From Novacetimonas maltaceti (GTDB lineage Bacteria > Pseudomonadota > Alphaproteobacteria > Acetobacterales > Acetobacteraceae): a stretch of 64,000 bases of DNA. The number at the start of each line of letters is the position of its first letter. Position 1 is the stretch's first letter. Positions 45,348-55,826 of this stretch are shown here, piece after piece. A program made the translations under genes and the position numbers. Below the pieces are notes generated by a model. The model ran no database searches and was not told the DNA's origin. It saw nothing but the letters and a program-made list of their open reading frames with translations. The stretch is taken from contig NZ_POTC01000009.1 in assembly GCF_002906255.1 (NCBI RefSeq), positions 1-64,000 of the forward strand. Reading direction: 5' to 3'.

Positions 45348-46772
45348 ATGATGAAGACCCTGTTTCTCCAGCCGCCTTCCTTCGACGGATTCGATGGTGG
45401 GGCCGGCTCCCGCTATCAGGCCAAGCGGGAAATCAAGTCGTTCTGGTATCCGACGTGGCTGGCGCAGCCTGCCGCCATGGTCGAAGGCAGCCGCCTGATC
45501 GACGCACCGCCGGCGCGCATGGGCATGGAACCGATCCTTGAGGACGTGCGCAACCGCGACCTCGTCATCATGCACACCTCCACCCCGTCCTTCGCCTCCG
45601 ACGTGCGGGTGGCGCAGATGCTCAAGGACGCGAATCCGGCGGTCAAGATCGGCATGGTCGGCGCGAAGGTCGCCGTGCAGCCGGAAGAAAGCCTGCTGAA
45701 CGCGCCGCCGGTCGATTTCGTGGCGCGCAACGAATTCGACTACACCATCAAGGAAATCGCAGAAGGCCGCGACTGGAAGGATGTCGATGGCATCACCTGG
45801 CGCGACCCGGATGGCAAGATCGTCTCCAACCGCGACCGCGCGATGATCGAGGACATGGACAGCCTGCCGTTCGTGACCGAGGTCTACAAGCGTGACCTGA
45901 AGATCGAGGATTACTTCATCGGCTACCTGATGCACCCCTACATCTCGATCTATACGGGTCGTGGGTGCAAGTCGCGCTGCACGTTCTGCCTGTGGCCGCA
46001 GACGGTTGGCGGCCACCACTACCGCACCCGCAGCCCCGAGCATGTGGCCGCGGAAATCCGCCTGGCGAAGCAGTATTTCCCGCAGGTCAAGGAATTCTTC
46101 TTCGACGACGACACCTTCACCGACGACCTGCCGCGCGCCGAGGCGATTGCCAGGGAACTCGGCAAGCTGGGTGTGACGTGGTCGTGCAATGCAAAGGCGA
46201 ACGTGCCGCGCAAGACGCTCGAGGTGCTGAAGGCCAACGGCCTGCGCCTGCTTCTGGTCGGTTACGAGAGCGGCAACCAGCAGATCCTTCACAACATCAA
46301 GAAGGGCATGCGGGTCGAGGTCGCGCGTGAGTTCACCAAGAACTGCCACGAACTCGGCATCAAGATCCATGGCACCTTCATCCTCGGCCTGCCGGGCGAG
46401 ACGAAGGAGACCATCCAGGAAACCATCAAGTTCGCGACCGAAATCAACCCGCACACGCTGCAGGTTTCGCTGGCGGCACCCTATCCGGGTACGTTCCTGC
46501 ACAAGCAGGCGACGGAGAACGGCTGGCTTGATGCCAGCAACGCGGAACTGATCGATGAAAACGGCGTGCAGATCGCGCCGCTGCATTACCCGCACCTGTC
46601 GCACACCGAAATCTTCAACAGTGTCGAGGATTTCTACCGGAAGTTCTATTTCCGCGCGCCGAAGATCGCCTCGATCCTGAACGAGATGGTCCGCAGCCCG
46701 CAGATGATGAAGCGCCGCCTGCGCGAAGGGGTGGAGTTCTTCCAGTTCCTGCGCGAACGTCGCGCGGCCTGA
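45348..46772 (+). CDS. hpnJ: Radical SAM enzyme HpnJ
   Basis: Rearranges the glucosamine-type head group of BHT-glucosamine to the cyclitol ether in the established hopanoid pathway. A 474-residue B12-binding plus radical SAM protein. The N-terminal 180 residues resemble a cobalamin-binding fold (VIMHTSTPSFASDVRVAQML). The cluster motif is Cys207, Cys211 and Cys214 (GRGCKSRCTFCLWP), followed by FFDDDTFTDDLPR. The start at 45348 is close to HpnJ homologues. It is 85 bases upstream of hpnK. Confidence 0.92.
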   Translation: MMKTLFLQPPSFDGFDGGAGSRYQAKREIKSFWYPTWLAQPAAMVEGSRLIDAPPARMGMEPILEDVRNRDLVIMHTSTPSFASDVRVAQMLKDANPAVKIGMVGAKVAVQPEESLLNAPPVDFVARNEFDYTIKEIAEGRDWKDVDGITWRDPDGKIVSNRDRAMIEDMDSLPFVTEVYKRDLKIEDYFIGYLMHPYISIYTGRGCKSRCTFCLWPQTVGGHHYRTRSPEHVAAEIRLAKQYFPQVKEFFFDDDTFTDDLPRAEAIARELGKLGVTWSCNAKANVPRKTLEVLKANGLRLLLVGYESGNQQILHNIKKGMRVEVAREFTKNCHELGIKIHGTFILGLPGETKETIQETIKFATEINPHTLQVSLAAPYPGTFLHKQATENGWLDASNAELIDENGVQIAPLHYPHLSHTEIFNSVEDFYRKFYFRAPKIASILNEMVRSPQMMKRRLREGVEFFQFLRERRAA

Positions 46773-46857
46773 TCACCCTCGGGCCTTTCCATGCGCCGGG
46801 ACCTGCGGGTTCCGGCGTTTTTTCTGGTATTATCGCTACATCCGGTTCCCTGCTGTC

Positions 46858-47712
46858 ATGAAACGCGTCATCATATCCGCCGATGATTTCGGCCTGTCGG
46901 AAGAGGTGAACGAAGCTGTCGAGATCGCGCATCGCGACGGCCTTCTGTCCACCGCAAGCCTGATGGTCGCAGGTCCCGCGGCGGAGGATGCGATCCGCCG
47001 GGCGAAGCGCCTGCCGGACCTGCGCGTGGGGCTGCACCTTGTCGCAATCGAGGGACCGGCCACCCTGCCGCCCGCGGACATCCCGCTGCTGGTGCCGCAG
47101 GACGGGCAGTTCCCGTCCGACCAGTTGAAGCTGGGGGTCGAATATTTCTTCCGCCCGGCCGTGCGACGCGAACTCGCCGCCGAAATCGAGGCCCAGTTCC
47201 GCGCCTTTGCCCGCACGGGGCTGGCGCTGGACCATGCCAACGCGCACAAGCACATGCACCTGCATCCCACGGTCGGGCGCTACATGATCGAAAGCGGCCT
47301 GCGCCATGGGCTGCGCGCGGTGCGCGTGCCGCTGGAACCGCCGCAGCCGCTGTTCGCGGCGGGCACCTATGCCGACACGCTGGGCGATGCGGCGCTGCGG
47401 CGCTGGACGCGGCTTCTGCGGCATCAGGCGCACAAGGCGGGACTGGTGACCAATGACTGGTGCTTTGGCCTGGCATGGAGCGGCCACATGACGACGGAGC
47501 GCGTCTCCGCCCTGGCCGCGCACCTGCCTGACGGGCTGTCGGAAATCTATTTCCATCCGGCCACGGCGAAGAACAAACTGCTGCAGCGCCTGATGCCGAC
47601 CTATGAACATGTGGCGGAATTCGAAACGCTGTGCAGTCCCGGCCTGCGCGCGGGCCTGCGCCATGCGGGGGCGACCCCCACCACATGGACCGATGTCGCA
47701 CGCGGGACGTAG
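46858..47712 (+). CDS. hpnK: Hopanoid N-deacetylase HpnK
   Basis: Removes the acetyl group from the N-acetylglucosaminyl-BHT made by HpnI. A 284-residue YdjC-type deacetylase. The metal-binding residues are in SADDFGLSEEVN (Asp9 and Asp10), His60 (RVGLHLVAIEG) and the histidine block NAHKHMHLHP (130-137). The order hpnI-hpnJ-hpnK is the BHT-cyclitol ether route. The gene is last in its operon, followed by two family B repeat units. Confidence 0.92.
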   Translation: MKRVIISADDFGLSEEVNEAVEIAHRDGLLSTASLMVAGPAAEDAIRRAKRLPDLRVGLHLVAIEGPATLPPADIPLLVPQDGQFPSDQLKLGVEYFFRPAVRRELAAEIEAQFRAFARTGLALDHANAHKHMHLHPTVGRYMIESGLRHGLRAVRVPLEPPQPLFAAGTYADTLGDAALRRWTRLLRHQAHKAGLVTNDWCFGLAWSGHMTTERVSALAAHLPDGLSEIYFHPATAKNKLLQRLMPTYEHVAEFETLCSPGLRAGLRHAGATPTTWTDVARGT

Positions 47713-47985
47713 CGTTTCTCAGGGGCTTTGCCCCTGAAACCCCACCAAAGGGTATTACCCTTTGGAAACCATCACTTTTAAACGAATCAGGGTGCAGGGA
47801 GCGCGCTCCCTGCCGGGTCCGGGCAGCGCCCGGGTATCGCATGCGCCACCGCCCTCAGGGGCTTTGCCCCCGAACCCCCACCAAAGGGTATTACCCTTTG
47901 GAAACCATGACTTTAAAACGAATCAGGGTGCAGGGAGCATGCTCCCTGCCGGGTCCGGGCAGCGCCCGGATGGCCCATCCACGCC
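47713..47985 (+). repeat. Palindromic intergenic repeat, family B, two tandem units
   Basis: Unit 1 starts at about 47718 and unit 2 at about 47854, each with CAGGGGC/GCCCC(T)G, CCAAAGGGTA/TACCCTTTGG, GCAGGGAGC/GCTCCCTGC and GGGTCCGGGCAGCGCCCGG. The units are about 135 bases apart and nearly identical. They fill the convergent gap between hpnK and trxA. Confidence 0.9.
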
Positions 47986-48012
47986 ACGGCGTTACGGATG
48001 GGCCGCAGATAT

Positions 48013-48342
48013 TCAGGCGAGGCTGGCCTTCACCCATTCCTTGAGCTGCACCTTGGGGGCGGCGCCGACCTTGTCCGCGACGACCTTGCCGCCCTTGAAG
48101 ATCAGCATGGTGGGGATGCCACGCACGCCATAGGTGTTGGGCGTTTCGGGGTTTTCGTCGATATTGACCTTCACCACCTTGAGCTTGCCCTTGAACTCCG
48201 CGCCGATTTCTTCCAGCGCCGGGGCGACCATCTTGCACGGCCCGCACCATTCGGCCCAGAAATCGACCAGCACGGGTTCGCTGGACTCCAGCACCTGCTG
48301 CTTGAATTCGCTATCTTTTACGGCGACGGTGTTCTCGCTCAT
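48013..48342 (-). CDS. trxA: Thioredoxin
   Basis: A 109-residue cytoplasmic disulfide reductase. The active site is [16 protein letters not shown] with Cys33 and Cys36, followed by the cis-proline segment [14 protein letters not shown]. The ATG at 48342 is chosen, since AGGAG lies seven bases upstream and the protein then has the normal length. An open frame continues upstream without evidence of coding. It is 85 bases after addA on the same strand and closes the tsaE-murU-addB-addA-trxA series. Confidence 0.96.
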   Translation of the reverse strand: MSENTVAVKDSEFKQQVLESSEPVLVDFWAEWCGPCKMVAPALEEIGAEFKGKLKVVKVNIDENPETPNTYGVRGIPTMLIFKGGKVVADKVGAAPKVQLKEWVKASLA

Positions 48343-48427
48343 TGCATCACTCCTGTTGGTCGCGGCACGGGCCGCGACATGATCGGTACCACCCGACATG
48401 GCGACCCTTGGGCGCGGGGTCAAGACA

Positions 48428-51400
48428 TCACTGCGATGCAATCCGCGCTGGCGCACTGGCCGCGACCAGCGCATCTGGCAGGACACTGACACGCACGTCC
48501 TCGGTCCAGACAAGGACGCATGTCACCGCCCGCCCCGGATAAAGCATGCGCAGCAGCGCACGGTACGACGCCATCTGCCGCAGGTACAGCACCGGCGTGT
48601 CCTCAACGCGCGCGGGGGGCTGGCGGTTGGTCTTGAAATCGCACAGCAGCACCGCGCTGTCGGTAACGGCCATGCGATCGACCTGCCCCACGACCACCGT
48701 TTCCCCCACGACACCGGCCAGCGGCTGTTCCGCGCGGCTGCCGGGCGCGAACAGCGGCGCCATCACGGGCATGTCCATCACCGCCATCACCTGATTCACG
48801 ATCCGTTCGCACTGCGCCGCCGACAGGCCGCTACCCCGGCGCGACAGCCACCGGCGCGCCACCTCCGCGCGTTCGGACGGCACGCAGTCGGGCAGGTACT
48901 GCAGCAGCGCATGCACCATCTGCCCACGTCGCAGCGCATTCATCCGGCGGGTCCCCGCACTGCGCCCGCCTGCCCCGGCCTGCGCGATCTCCAGCGGAGA
49001 ACGCACGGCGGGCTGCGGGCCAAGGGCCACGTCATCGGGCCGACTGGGCGCCAGCGGGCGCGCCAGCGGCCCCTCCACCGGCGGCGGCACGGGTGTCCAG
49101 TCCGGCGCCGTGCCCATCCAGCGCGGCGGGGCGGCATCGACGCGCGGCGGGGACTGCGGGGCGGATTCGGCACGCGGGGCATAGGGCTCCTCGATCACCA
49201 GCGCCTCCCCGCCCCAGCCAAGGGTGAATTCCTCCGTCCTGGCTCCCCCGGCCTCCAGCGCCTTGCGGCACAGGTCGTACCAGCAATCCTCGGGCACGCC
49301 CCGGCGCGGTTCCCACCCGCAGACCACCAGCCGCTCGCTCGCACGGGTCAGGGCGACATACAGCAGCCGGTTATATTCCTCTGCCGCCGCCAGCTTCAGC
49401 CGGTCCTGCAGGGCCTGCGTCACCCCGGTGCCCAGTTCGGTGCGCGGAACCCACAGCGGGATGTCCAGGCCGCTTGCATCGTCGCGCGCCCACAACAGGC
49501 CACGGTCGAAACGCGGCGTGCCCACCGTGTCGGGCAGGATGACAAGCCGCGCCTGCAACCCCTTGGCCCCATGGGCGGTCATGACGCGCACCATGTCGGC
49601 CGATGCGTCGGGTTCGTGCTTGACCGTCTCCTCCGACGCGTGGAGCCAGTGCAGGAAGCCCTGCAGGGACACGGCATGCGCCTCCTCGAAGCGCAGGGCG
49701 GCGGAGAGCAGTTCGCCCACCGGCTCCACCGCCTCCGGCCCCAGCCGCGCCAGCAGCCGCGCGCGACCGCCCAGCGGGCCGAGCGCCTCCGACAGCAGGG
49801 CATAGGGGGAGGCGTAGTCCACCTTGCGGAACAGGGTATCGAGCATCCGCCACGCCGCTGCCCATTCCGGCCGTTCGCCATGGCGCGCGCGCAGCACCGC
49901 CCACAGGGGCCGTCCCTGCCGCCCCATGCACAGCTGCATCAGGCTGTCATCATCCAGCCCGCCCAGCGGCGATGTCAGGACACAGGCCAGTGTCAGGTCG
50001 TCCTGCGGCAGCAGGAGCGCGGCACACAGCGCCATGAGGTCCTGCACCGCCAGCTGGTCCGTCAGCACCGTGCGCACCAGCGTCGCCACCGGCACGTCCT
50101 GCGTCTTGAGCGCGCGGATCAGCGCGCGGGCAAAGGCGGAGCGGCGCGGCACGAGGATCAGCACGTCACCGGGCGCAAGCGGCGCCTGCCCCGGTGGCGG
50201 CGCACGGCGCAGTTCGCCCGCGATCCACGCCGCCAGCGTATCGGCCAGCTGCTGCTGCGCCGTGGCCTGCCCCTCGTTTTCGGTGGGGGCCTTCCACGGG
50301 TCGGGGTCCTCCCCATCCTCGCCCTTGGGCGTGACGGGCCACAGTTCAACGCGCCCGCCGCCGCCGGGGCGTGCCGTGACATGGGCGGGAATGCCGCTGT
50401 CGGGTTCGGCCACGCCACGGGCGGCGGCGGGGATGGAGAACACCTGGTCCACCAGCGCCAGCACCGGCGTGGTGGAGCGGAACGACACCGTCAGCGCCGG
50501 TTCACGCCAGCGCGTGCCCGCCTTGTGCGCCTTGTCGCGGAACCGTTCACGCCAGTAGCGGAAGGCCGCCGGGTCCGCGCCCTGGAAGGAGTAGATCGAC
50601 TGCTTGTAATCCCCCACGGCAAAGATCGTGCGCGGGGGGCCGTCATGTTCGCGCGCGCCCACACCGGCAAAGAATTCCGCCGTCAGGCCACCGGCAATCG
50701 CCCATTGCTGGGGGGAAGTGTCCTGCACCTCGTCGAGCAGCAGGTGGTCGATCCCGCCATCGAGCTTGTACAGCACCCACGCCGCCCCCGGATCGTCGAG
50801 CAGGCCGAGCGTGCGTTCGATCAGGTCGTCATAATCGACCAGCCCCTGCCCGGTCTTGCGCGCGGCATATCCCTCCACCACCGGGGTCGCGACCGACAGC
50901 AGCGCGCGGCTGAGGTCCCGGACCATGAGCGCGCGCAACTGCGCCTCCACATCGAGGATGCGCTGCGCCTCCGCCATCAGGGCGTCGCCGATATGCGGGT
51001 ATTTCCTGTCCAGCGTCGCGTTCACGCCGCCACGCTTGCGGGGTTCGCCGTCCTGCTTCACCAGCCCCCTGCGCCACATCCCCCACCCGGCGACCCGTGC
51101 CTCCACGTCCTGCCCCAGCCATGCCAGCAGCTTCGCCGCCTCCTCGCGCACCTTGGGCGAGGCCTCGGCCGCCACCGTGCGCAGGCCATCGCGCAGGGTA
51201 TCCTCCGCCGGGATGCTGGCGCAGGCGTCGCGCAGCAGGGTGTCCGCGCCATCACCGCGCACGCCCAGCACCCGGCACAGCGCCGCGTCCACCGCCGCCG
51301 GGTCCGTGCGCCAGCGTTCGGCAACCTCATGGAATTCGCGCAGGCGTGCCTGTATCCGCGTGACCAGCGCGGTGAAATCCCCGATCCCCACCTGCCCCGC

Positions 51401-52018
51401 AAGGGCGGCGATGGCATCCCCGCCACGCCCGACCACTTCCTCCACCGCGCCCTGAAGCGCAAGGCGGGCGTCGGTTTCCTCCACCAGCGTGAAATGCGGG
51501 CTGATCGCCGCCTCCACCGGGAAACGGCGCAAGAGCGACTGGCAGAAGGCGTGGATGGTGCCGATGCGCATGCCACCGGGCAGGTCGAGCACGCGGGCGA
51601 ACAGTTCACGCGCCACCTGCCGGGTCCGGGCCTCCGCCGGGACGAACAGGCGGCGCAGTTCCACGTCAAGATCGTGGTCCGGCAGCGTCACCCACAGGCC
51701 CAGCCGCTTTTGCAGCCGCACGGCCATTTCCGCCGCCGCCGCCTTGGTAAAGGTCAGGCACAGGATGCGCGACGGGTCCGACCCCGGCAGCAGCACCGCA
51801 TGCCCCTGCGCATCATGGCCCGGACGTGGCAGCATCAGGCGCAGGAGGCGGTCGATCAGCAGCTTGGTCTTGCCGCTCCCGGCGGAGGCGGAGACAAAGA
51901 CAGACGCCTGCGGGTCGGATGCCTGCGCCTGGCTTTCATTCGCCAGCCCGATGGCGTCGGGCGCCACGGCATCGGGCGCATGGGGGGCGGATGTCGCCCC
52001 ATCGGGTGTCATCGTCAT
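48428..52018 (-). CDS. addA: Double-strand break repair helicase/nuclease AddA
   Basis: A 1196-residue UvrD-type helicase with a C-terminal nuclease, part of the AddAB complex that resects DNA double-strand ends. The Walker A is [12 protein letters not shown] (43-54). Helicase motif II is [18 protein letters not shown], and motif VI region is [15 protein letters not shown]. The nuclease domain keeps [23 protein letters not shown] with the aspartate-rich PD-(D/E)xK core. It overlaps addB by four bases (52015-52018), so they are co-translated. Confidence 0.96.
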   Translation of the reverse strand: MTMTPDGATSAPHAPDAVAPDAIGLANESQAQASDPQASVFVSASAGSGKTKLLIDRLLRLMLPRPGHDAQGHAVLLPGSDPSRILCLTFTKAAAAEMAVRLQKRLGLWVTLPDHDLDVELRRLFVPAEARTRQVARELFARVLDLPGGMRIGTIHAFCQSLLRRFPVEAAISPHFTLVEETDARLALQGAVEEVVGRGGDAIAALAGQVGIGDFTALVTRIQARLREFHEVAERWRTDPAAVDAALCRVLGVRGDGADTLLRDACASIPAEDTLRDGLRTVAAEASPKVREEAAKLLAWLGQDVEARVAGWGMWRRGLVKQDGEPRKRGGVNATLDRKYPHIGDALMAEAQRILDVEAQLRALMVRDLSRALLSVATPVVEGYAARKTGQGLVDYDDLIERTLGLLDDPGAAWVLYKLDGGIDHLLLDEVQDTSPQQWAIAGGLTAEFFAGVGAREHDGPPRTIFAVGDYKQSIYSFQGADPAAFRYWRERFRDKAHKAGTRWREPALTVSFRSTTPVLALVDQVFSIPAAARGVAEPDSGIPAHVTARPGGGGRVELWPVTPKGEDGEDPDPWKAPTENEGQATAQQQLADTLAAWIAGELRRAPPPGQAPLAPGDVLILVPRRSAFARALIRALKTQDVPVATLVRTVLTDQLAVQDLMALCAALLLPQDDLTLACVLTSPLGGLDDDSLMQLCMGRQGRPLWAVLRARHGERPEWAAAWRMLDTLFRKVDYASPYALLSEALGPLGGRARLLARLGPEAVEPVGELLSAALRFEEAHAVSLQGFLHWLHASEETVKHEPDASADMVRVMTAHGAKGLQARLVILPDTVGTPRFDRGLLWARDDASGLDIPLWVPRTELGTGVTQALQDRLKLAAAEEYNRLLYVALTRASERLVVCGWEPRRGVPEDCWYDLCRKALEAGGARTEEFTLGWGGEALVIEEPYAPRAESAPQSPPRVDAAPPRWMGTAPDWTPVPPPVEGPLARPLAPSRPDDVALGPQPAVRSPLEIAQAGAGGRSAGTRRMNALRRGQMVHALLQYLPDCVPSERAEVARRWLSRRGSGLSAAQCERIVNQVMAVMDMPVMAPLFAPGSRAEQPLAGVVGETVVVGQVDRMAVTDSAVLLCDFKTNRQPPARVEDTPVLYLRQMASYRALLRMLYPGRAVTCVLVWTEDVRVSVLPDALVAASAPARIASQ

Positions 52019-55000
52019 GCCATGTCCTCCTCACGCGCCGCACTCCATTCCGCGACCCGCGCAAGGTGGGCATAATCGGCAAAGCGCGGTTCCTGCCCCG
52101 GATGGGGATGCGACAGGTAGGGCATGTGCGGGTTGTCATATTCCGCCACCCGGTCGCGCAGCCGCGTGCGGCATTCCGCGATCAGGTCCGACAGTATCTT
52201 CCCCTGCGCAATGTCGAGTACCTGTGCCGGGACATGCCCGCCTGTCAGCCGCCAGTAGACCAGTTCCCTCACCTGCCCCGTCACTTCGGGCGCGAAACCG
52301 CCCGCCTCGATCATCGCGGCCTCCAGCACCAGTTGCGACTGCCATCCCCTCAGCACGCTGTTGCGCGTGGGCAGGGTGCCGGTCTTGTAATCGATCAGGC
52401 TCAGCCCCCCTTCGGCATCACGGTCGATCCGGTCGGCCCGGCCGCGCAGCACGAACGTGCCGAAGGAAAAGCCCGACAGTTCCATCCGCCCCGAAAGCTC
52501 CGTCAGGACCGTGCCGGGCACGCCTGCGGCCCGGCGCGCGGATTCCGTCGCCGCACACCAGCGCGCGATACGTTCCAGCCGGGGCGCCCACCATGCCGCA
52601 AGCGCCGGGCGCAGGCGCGCCTCCTCCAGCACTTCGGCGAACAGGCGCACCATCTGCGCCTCCCCGCCGGGGGGCCAGCGGTCGGGATGGCGCGTGAACC
52701 AGCGGTCCAGCGCGTCATGCACGATTTCCCCGTAATCGGCGGCGTCGGCCAGTTCCTCAAGATCGGCAAGGCGCTTCAGCCCCAGGATCCGCCGGGCATA
52801 GATGGCATAGGGGTCGCGCATCCATGTCTCGATCTCCGTCACCGACAGGCTGCGCGGGCGCATCGCCACCGGCGGGCACGGACGCGGGGGGGCCACGGGC
52901 GCGGGCGGCCCGGACGGGCGGTCCAGTTGCTCCAGCCACGACAGCGCCGGATGCTCCGCAATCCGCGCCCCGCGTCCCGTCAGGTAGGCGTCAAGCCGCA
53001 CCAGCCACCGCGCGGCGACCGCGGGCGCGCCCTGCCTGCGCCCCGGCACCGACAGCACCACATCGGGCGCGGCGCAGGCGCAGGCGATGAAATCGTGCGC
53101 CGCCTGCCCGATGGCGCATTCGGGCGACGGCAGGCAGATGCGCGTGCGCATCGGGCGGCTCATCCACGGCCCCGGATCGGTGGCAGGGGGCCAGACGGTT
53201 TCCACCAGTCCGCCCAGCACGATGGTCCCCGCCGTCTGCAGCCGGGCCTCCAGCAGGCCCCAGATGAAGACGCGCGGATGCACCGCCACCTGTTCGCGCC
53301 CGCGCAGGGCGCGGCGGCCATGCACCGTCACCCCCGCCAGAGACGAGGCCAGAAGCCCGTCCAGCGCGCCGACCCGCTGCGCGGGCAGCACGTCGCACCA
53401 TGTCAGCAGTTCCGCCAAGTGCGCGCCCAGCGCGTTGCCTTCCTCCCCCGACCACAGGCGCGTGGCCCCGTCCCCGGTATCGGTCGCGGCCAGCGCCTGC
53501 GCCGACTCCACAAGGGCGGAGAGCAGGTCCACGACCTCCGCCACGCCGGATGCGCGCGACAGCAGCGGGTCAAGCGCGCGTTCCAGCCGGTCGAGGAAGG
53601 CGGAGAGTTCCTGCGGCGCGTCCGGCGCATCGGCCAGCGCGCCATGTTCATCCTGCCCCGCGCGCGACAGGGCGGCGCGCAGCCCCGCGATCCCCGGTGG
53701 CGGCGCAGGACCGCGCAGGACCGCGCGTTCCAGCAGGCGGGCCGACGCACGGCAGTTCCCCGGCGACAGCCCGCAGGCGGCCAGCGGGTGCTTGAGCATC
53801 GACAAAAGTGCGACCGGCGACAGCCCGCCATCGACGGCCTGCACGATCAGGCGCAGGAACGTGGCCTGCGGCGTGGTCGCCAGCCCCTCCCCCGCGCTGT
53901 CATCGGCAATGACGCCCCAGCGCGCCAGTTCGGTCGCCACACGCCCCGCAAGCGTACGGTCCGGCGTGACAAGGGCCGCGGACTGCCCCGGACGTTCGAT
54001 CGCCTGGCGCAGGATCAGGGCGATGGCGGCCGCTTCCTCCTGCTGGTCGGCGGCATGCAGCACCGACAGCCCCTGCACTTCCGGCGCAGGCGCGGGCGCC
54101 AGCCACTGCCCCAGCGCCGGGGCGGGCAGCAGCGCGTCCGACAGCAGCGTCGCGCGTCCCGGCGGGGCCGCCGCCATGCAGCCCGCGGGCAGGTCGTCCC
54201 AGACCACGAGGTCGTCACGCGCCACCCCGAGGTCGGACAGCATGCGCGCCGTGCCCGCCTGCGGGTGCCCCGGCGGCAGGGCGGACCATGTGTCCGCGTC
54301 CATGTTCATGTCCACCGGCGTCAGCACCAGCCGCCCGCCGGGCATGTCCAGCACCGTGCGCAGCACCGCCACCGTGGAGGGCACGGCATCCGAAAACCCC
54401 GCCGCCCACAGCCGCTGCCCCGCCGGCAGCGGGTTTTCGCGCCAGTGCGCGGCCTGCGCGTGCAAAAGCGCGACCTGGCGGGCGACGGGGTTCATCACGC
54501 CCTGCTCCTCCAACCAGGAGGGCCACACGCCGGTCACGATCGACAGGAATTTCAGTGTCAGGCCCCAATGCTCCGCGAAATCGCCATCGGCGGCTTCGGG
54601 CAGGCGTTCGCGCAGGTCACATTCCGCCCATTCCGCCTCGTCCATCAGGTCGGCCAGCGCGCGCGCCAGCGGCCAGGCCTGGTCAACGGTGCGCACGTCG
54701 CCAAATGCCGCGCCCCCCTGCAACACCAGCAGCGTCAGCGTCGCAAGGCGGCGTAGCGGCTCCACCGCCGGCGGCAGGTCGAGCGCGGCTTCCCCCGACA
54801 GGGCGAGCGCCGCCTCATCCAGCGCCGCGATGGGCGCAATGCGCGGCAGCAGCAGCGCGCGGCCATCGGCACGGCGCAGGAAGGCCTCCGTCAGCGCGCG
54901 CGCGGCACGGCGGCTTGGCAGCAGGATCAGGCCGGCGCCGGTGCGCTGCGGGTCGTCATCCACCTCCGCCATCCAGCGCGCCGCCAACTGGTCCAGGAAA

Positions 55001-55056
55001 GGGACGTGATGGGCGATGGTCACGACCGGGGCCGACGCGGCGGTGGGGTGCGGCAT
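52015..55056 (-). CDS. addB: Double-strand break repair protein AddB
   Basis: A 1013-residue helicase-like nuclease subunit of AddAB. The alphaproteobacterial AddB lacks a working Walker A at the N-terminus, and none is seen here. The C-terminal nuclease core has VLRGRADRIDRDAEGGLSLIDYKTG with the catalytic Asp and Lys. Motifs such as SVTEIETWMRDPYAIYARRILGL mark the start of that domain. Its start overlaps the murU-like stop (ATG at 55054-55056 and TGA at 55056-55058), so the gene belongs to the same operon. Confidence 0.93.
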   Translation of the reverse strand: MPHPTAASAPVVTIAHHVPFLDQLAARWMAEVDDDPQRTGAGLILLPSRRAARALTEAFLRRADGRALLLPRIAPIAALDEAALALSGEAALDLPPAVEPLRRLATLTLLVLQGGAAFGDVRTVDQAWPLARALADLMDEAEWAECDLRERLPEAADGDFAEHWGLTLKFLSIVTGVWPSWLEEQGVMNPVARQVALLHAQAAHWRENPLPAGQRLWAAGFSDAVPSTVAVLRTVLDMPGGRLVLTPVDMNMDADTWSALPPGHPQAGTARMLSDLGVARDDLVVWDDLPAGCMAAAPPGRATLLSDALLPAPALGQWLAPAPAPEVQGLSVLHAADQQEEAAAIALILRQAIERPGQSAALVTPDRTLAGRVATELARWGVIADDSAGEGLATTPQATFLRLIVQAVDGGLSPVALLSMLKHPLAACGLSPGNCRASARLLERAVLRGPAPPPGIAGLRAALSRAGQDEHGALADAPDAPQELSAFLDRLERALDPLLSRASGVAEVVDLLSALVESAQALAATDTGDGATRLWSGEEGNALGAHLAELLTWCDVLPAQRVGALDGLLASSLAGVTVHGRRALRGREQVAVHPRVFIWGLLEARLQTAGTIVLGGLVETVWPPATDPGPWMSRPMRTRICLPSPECAIGQAAHDFIACACAAPDVVLSVPGRRQGAPAVAARWLVRLDAYLTGRGARIAEHPALSWLEQLDRPSGPPAPVAPPRPCPPVAMRPRSLSVTEIETWMRDPYAIYARRILGLKRLADLEELADAADYGEIVHDALDRWFTRHPDRWPPGGEAQMVRLFAEVLEEARLRPALAAWWAPRLERIARWCAATESARRAAGVPGTVLTELSGRMELSGFSFGTFVLRGRADRIDRDAEGGLSLIDYKTGTLPTRNSVLRGWQSQLVLEAAMIEAGGFAPEVTGQVRELVYWRLTGGHVPAQVLDIAQGKILSDLIAECRTRLRDRVAEYDNPHMPYLSHPHPGQEPRFADYAHLARVAEWSAAREEDMA

Positions 55057-55826
55057 CAGCCGTGCACCCCGCTTTCGTCATGGTCGGGGTCGAGCGTGCT
55101 GCGCAGCGTGGCCTCCGCCGCCGCGATATCCTGCGGGCGCGACAGGTGGAACCACAGCGAATCATGGACGATCATCCCCAGCCGCCCGCGCGCCATCGCC
55201 CGGTCCCACAGCAGGTTCAGGCTGAACGCCCCGTCCGGCGCACCGTCGAACAGCGCGGGCGAGACGATCTGCACCCCGGTATAGACATAGGGCGTCAGTT
55301 CCCCGGCCTTCGGCCTGCGCGGCCTGCCGTGGGCGTCCACGGCAAAGTCGCCATGCCCGACCTCCCCCACCGCGCGCGTCATCGCACCCAGCAGCAGCAT
55401 CGCATCCATCTTCGCCGGGTCGAACGCCGCCGCCAGCCGCCGCAGCGCCGCCTGCGGGCCGTTGAGCCACATCGCATCGCCATTGAGCAGGAAGAACGGC
55501 CCCGGCCCGACCTGCCCCGCGCGCAGGGCGGCGGCGGCGCTGCCCCCCGTCTCCAGCAGTTCGTCCTCGCGCCGCAGGATGGTGCGCGGGCCATCGCCTG
55601 CCGCGCGCCGGGCCTCAAGCGCTGCCGCCACCATGTCGGCATGCCAGTGGGCGTTGACCACCACGCGCCCCACGCCGGCACGGTCCAGCCGGTCAAGCGC
55701 ATGGCACAGGATCGCCTGTCCCCCGACCTTCAGCAGGGGCTTGGGCGTCGTCTCGCTCAGCGGGCGCATCCGCCGTCCCATCCCGGCGGCAAAGATCATC
55801 GCCGTTTCGGGCATCTCCACACTCAT
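55056..55826 (-). CDS. murU: Sugar-phosphate nucleotidyltransferase, MurU-like
   Basis: A 256-residue nucleotidyltransferase with the uridylyltransferase signature AAGMGRRMRPLSETTPKPLL at residues 13-32. The acceptor loop has NAHWHADMV and LLNGDAMW (metal-binding aspartate). It matches MurU, which makes UDP-MurNAc from MurNAc-1-phosphate in the cell-wall recycling route. The ATG at 55826 has AGGAG at seven bases and overlaps tsaE by four bases (55823-55826). The kinase AmgK normally encoded beside MurU is not here, so the natural substrate supply is uncertain. Confidence 0.85.
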   Translation of the reverse strand: MSVEMPETAMIFAAGMGRRMRPLSETTPKPLLKVGGQAILCHALDRLDRAGVGRVVVNAHWHADMVAAALEARRAAGDGPRTILRREDELLETGGSAAAALRAGQVGPGPFFLLNGDAMWLNGPQAALRRLAAAFDPAKMDAMLLLGAMTRAVGEVGHGDFAVDAHGRPRRPKAGELTPYVYTGVQIVSPALFDGAPDGAFSLNLLWDRAMARGRLGMIVHDSLWFHLSRPQDIAAAEATLRSTLDPDHDESGVHG

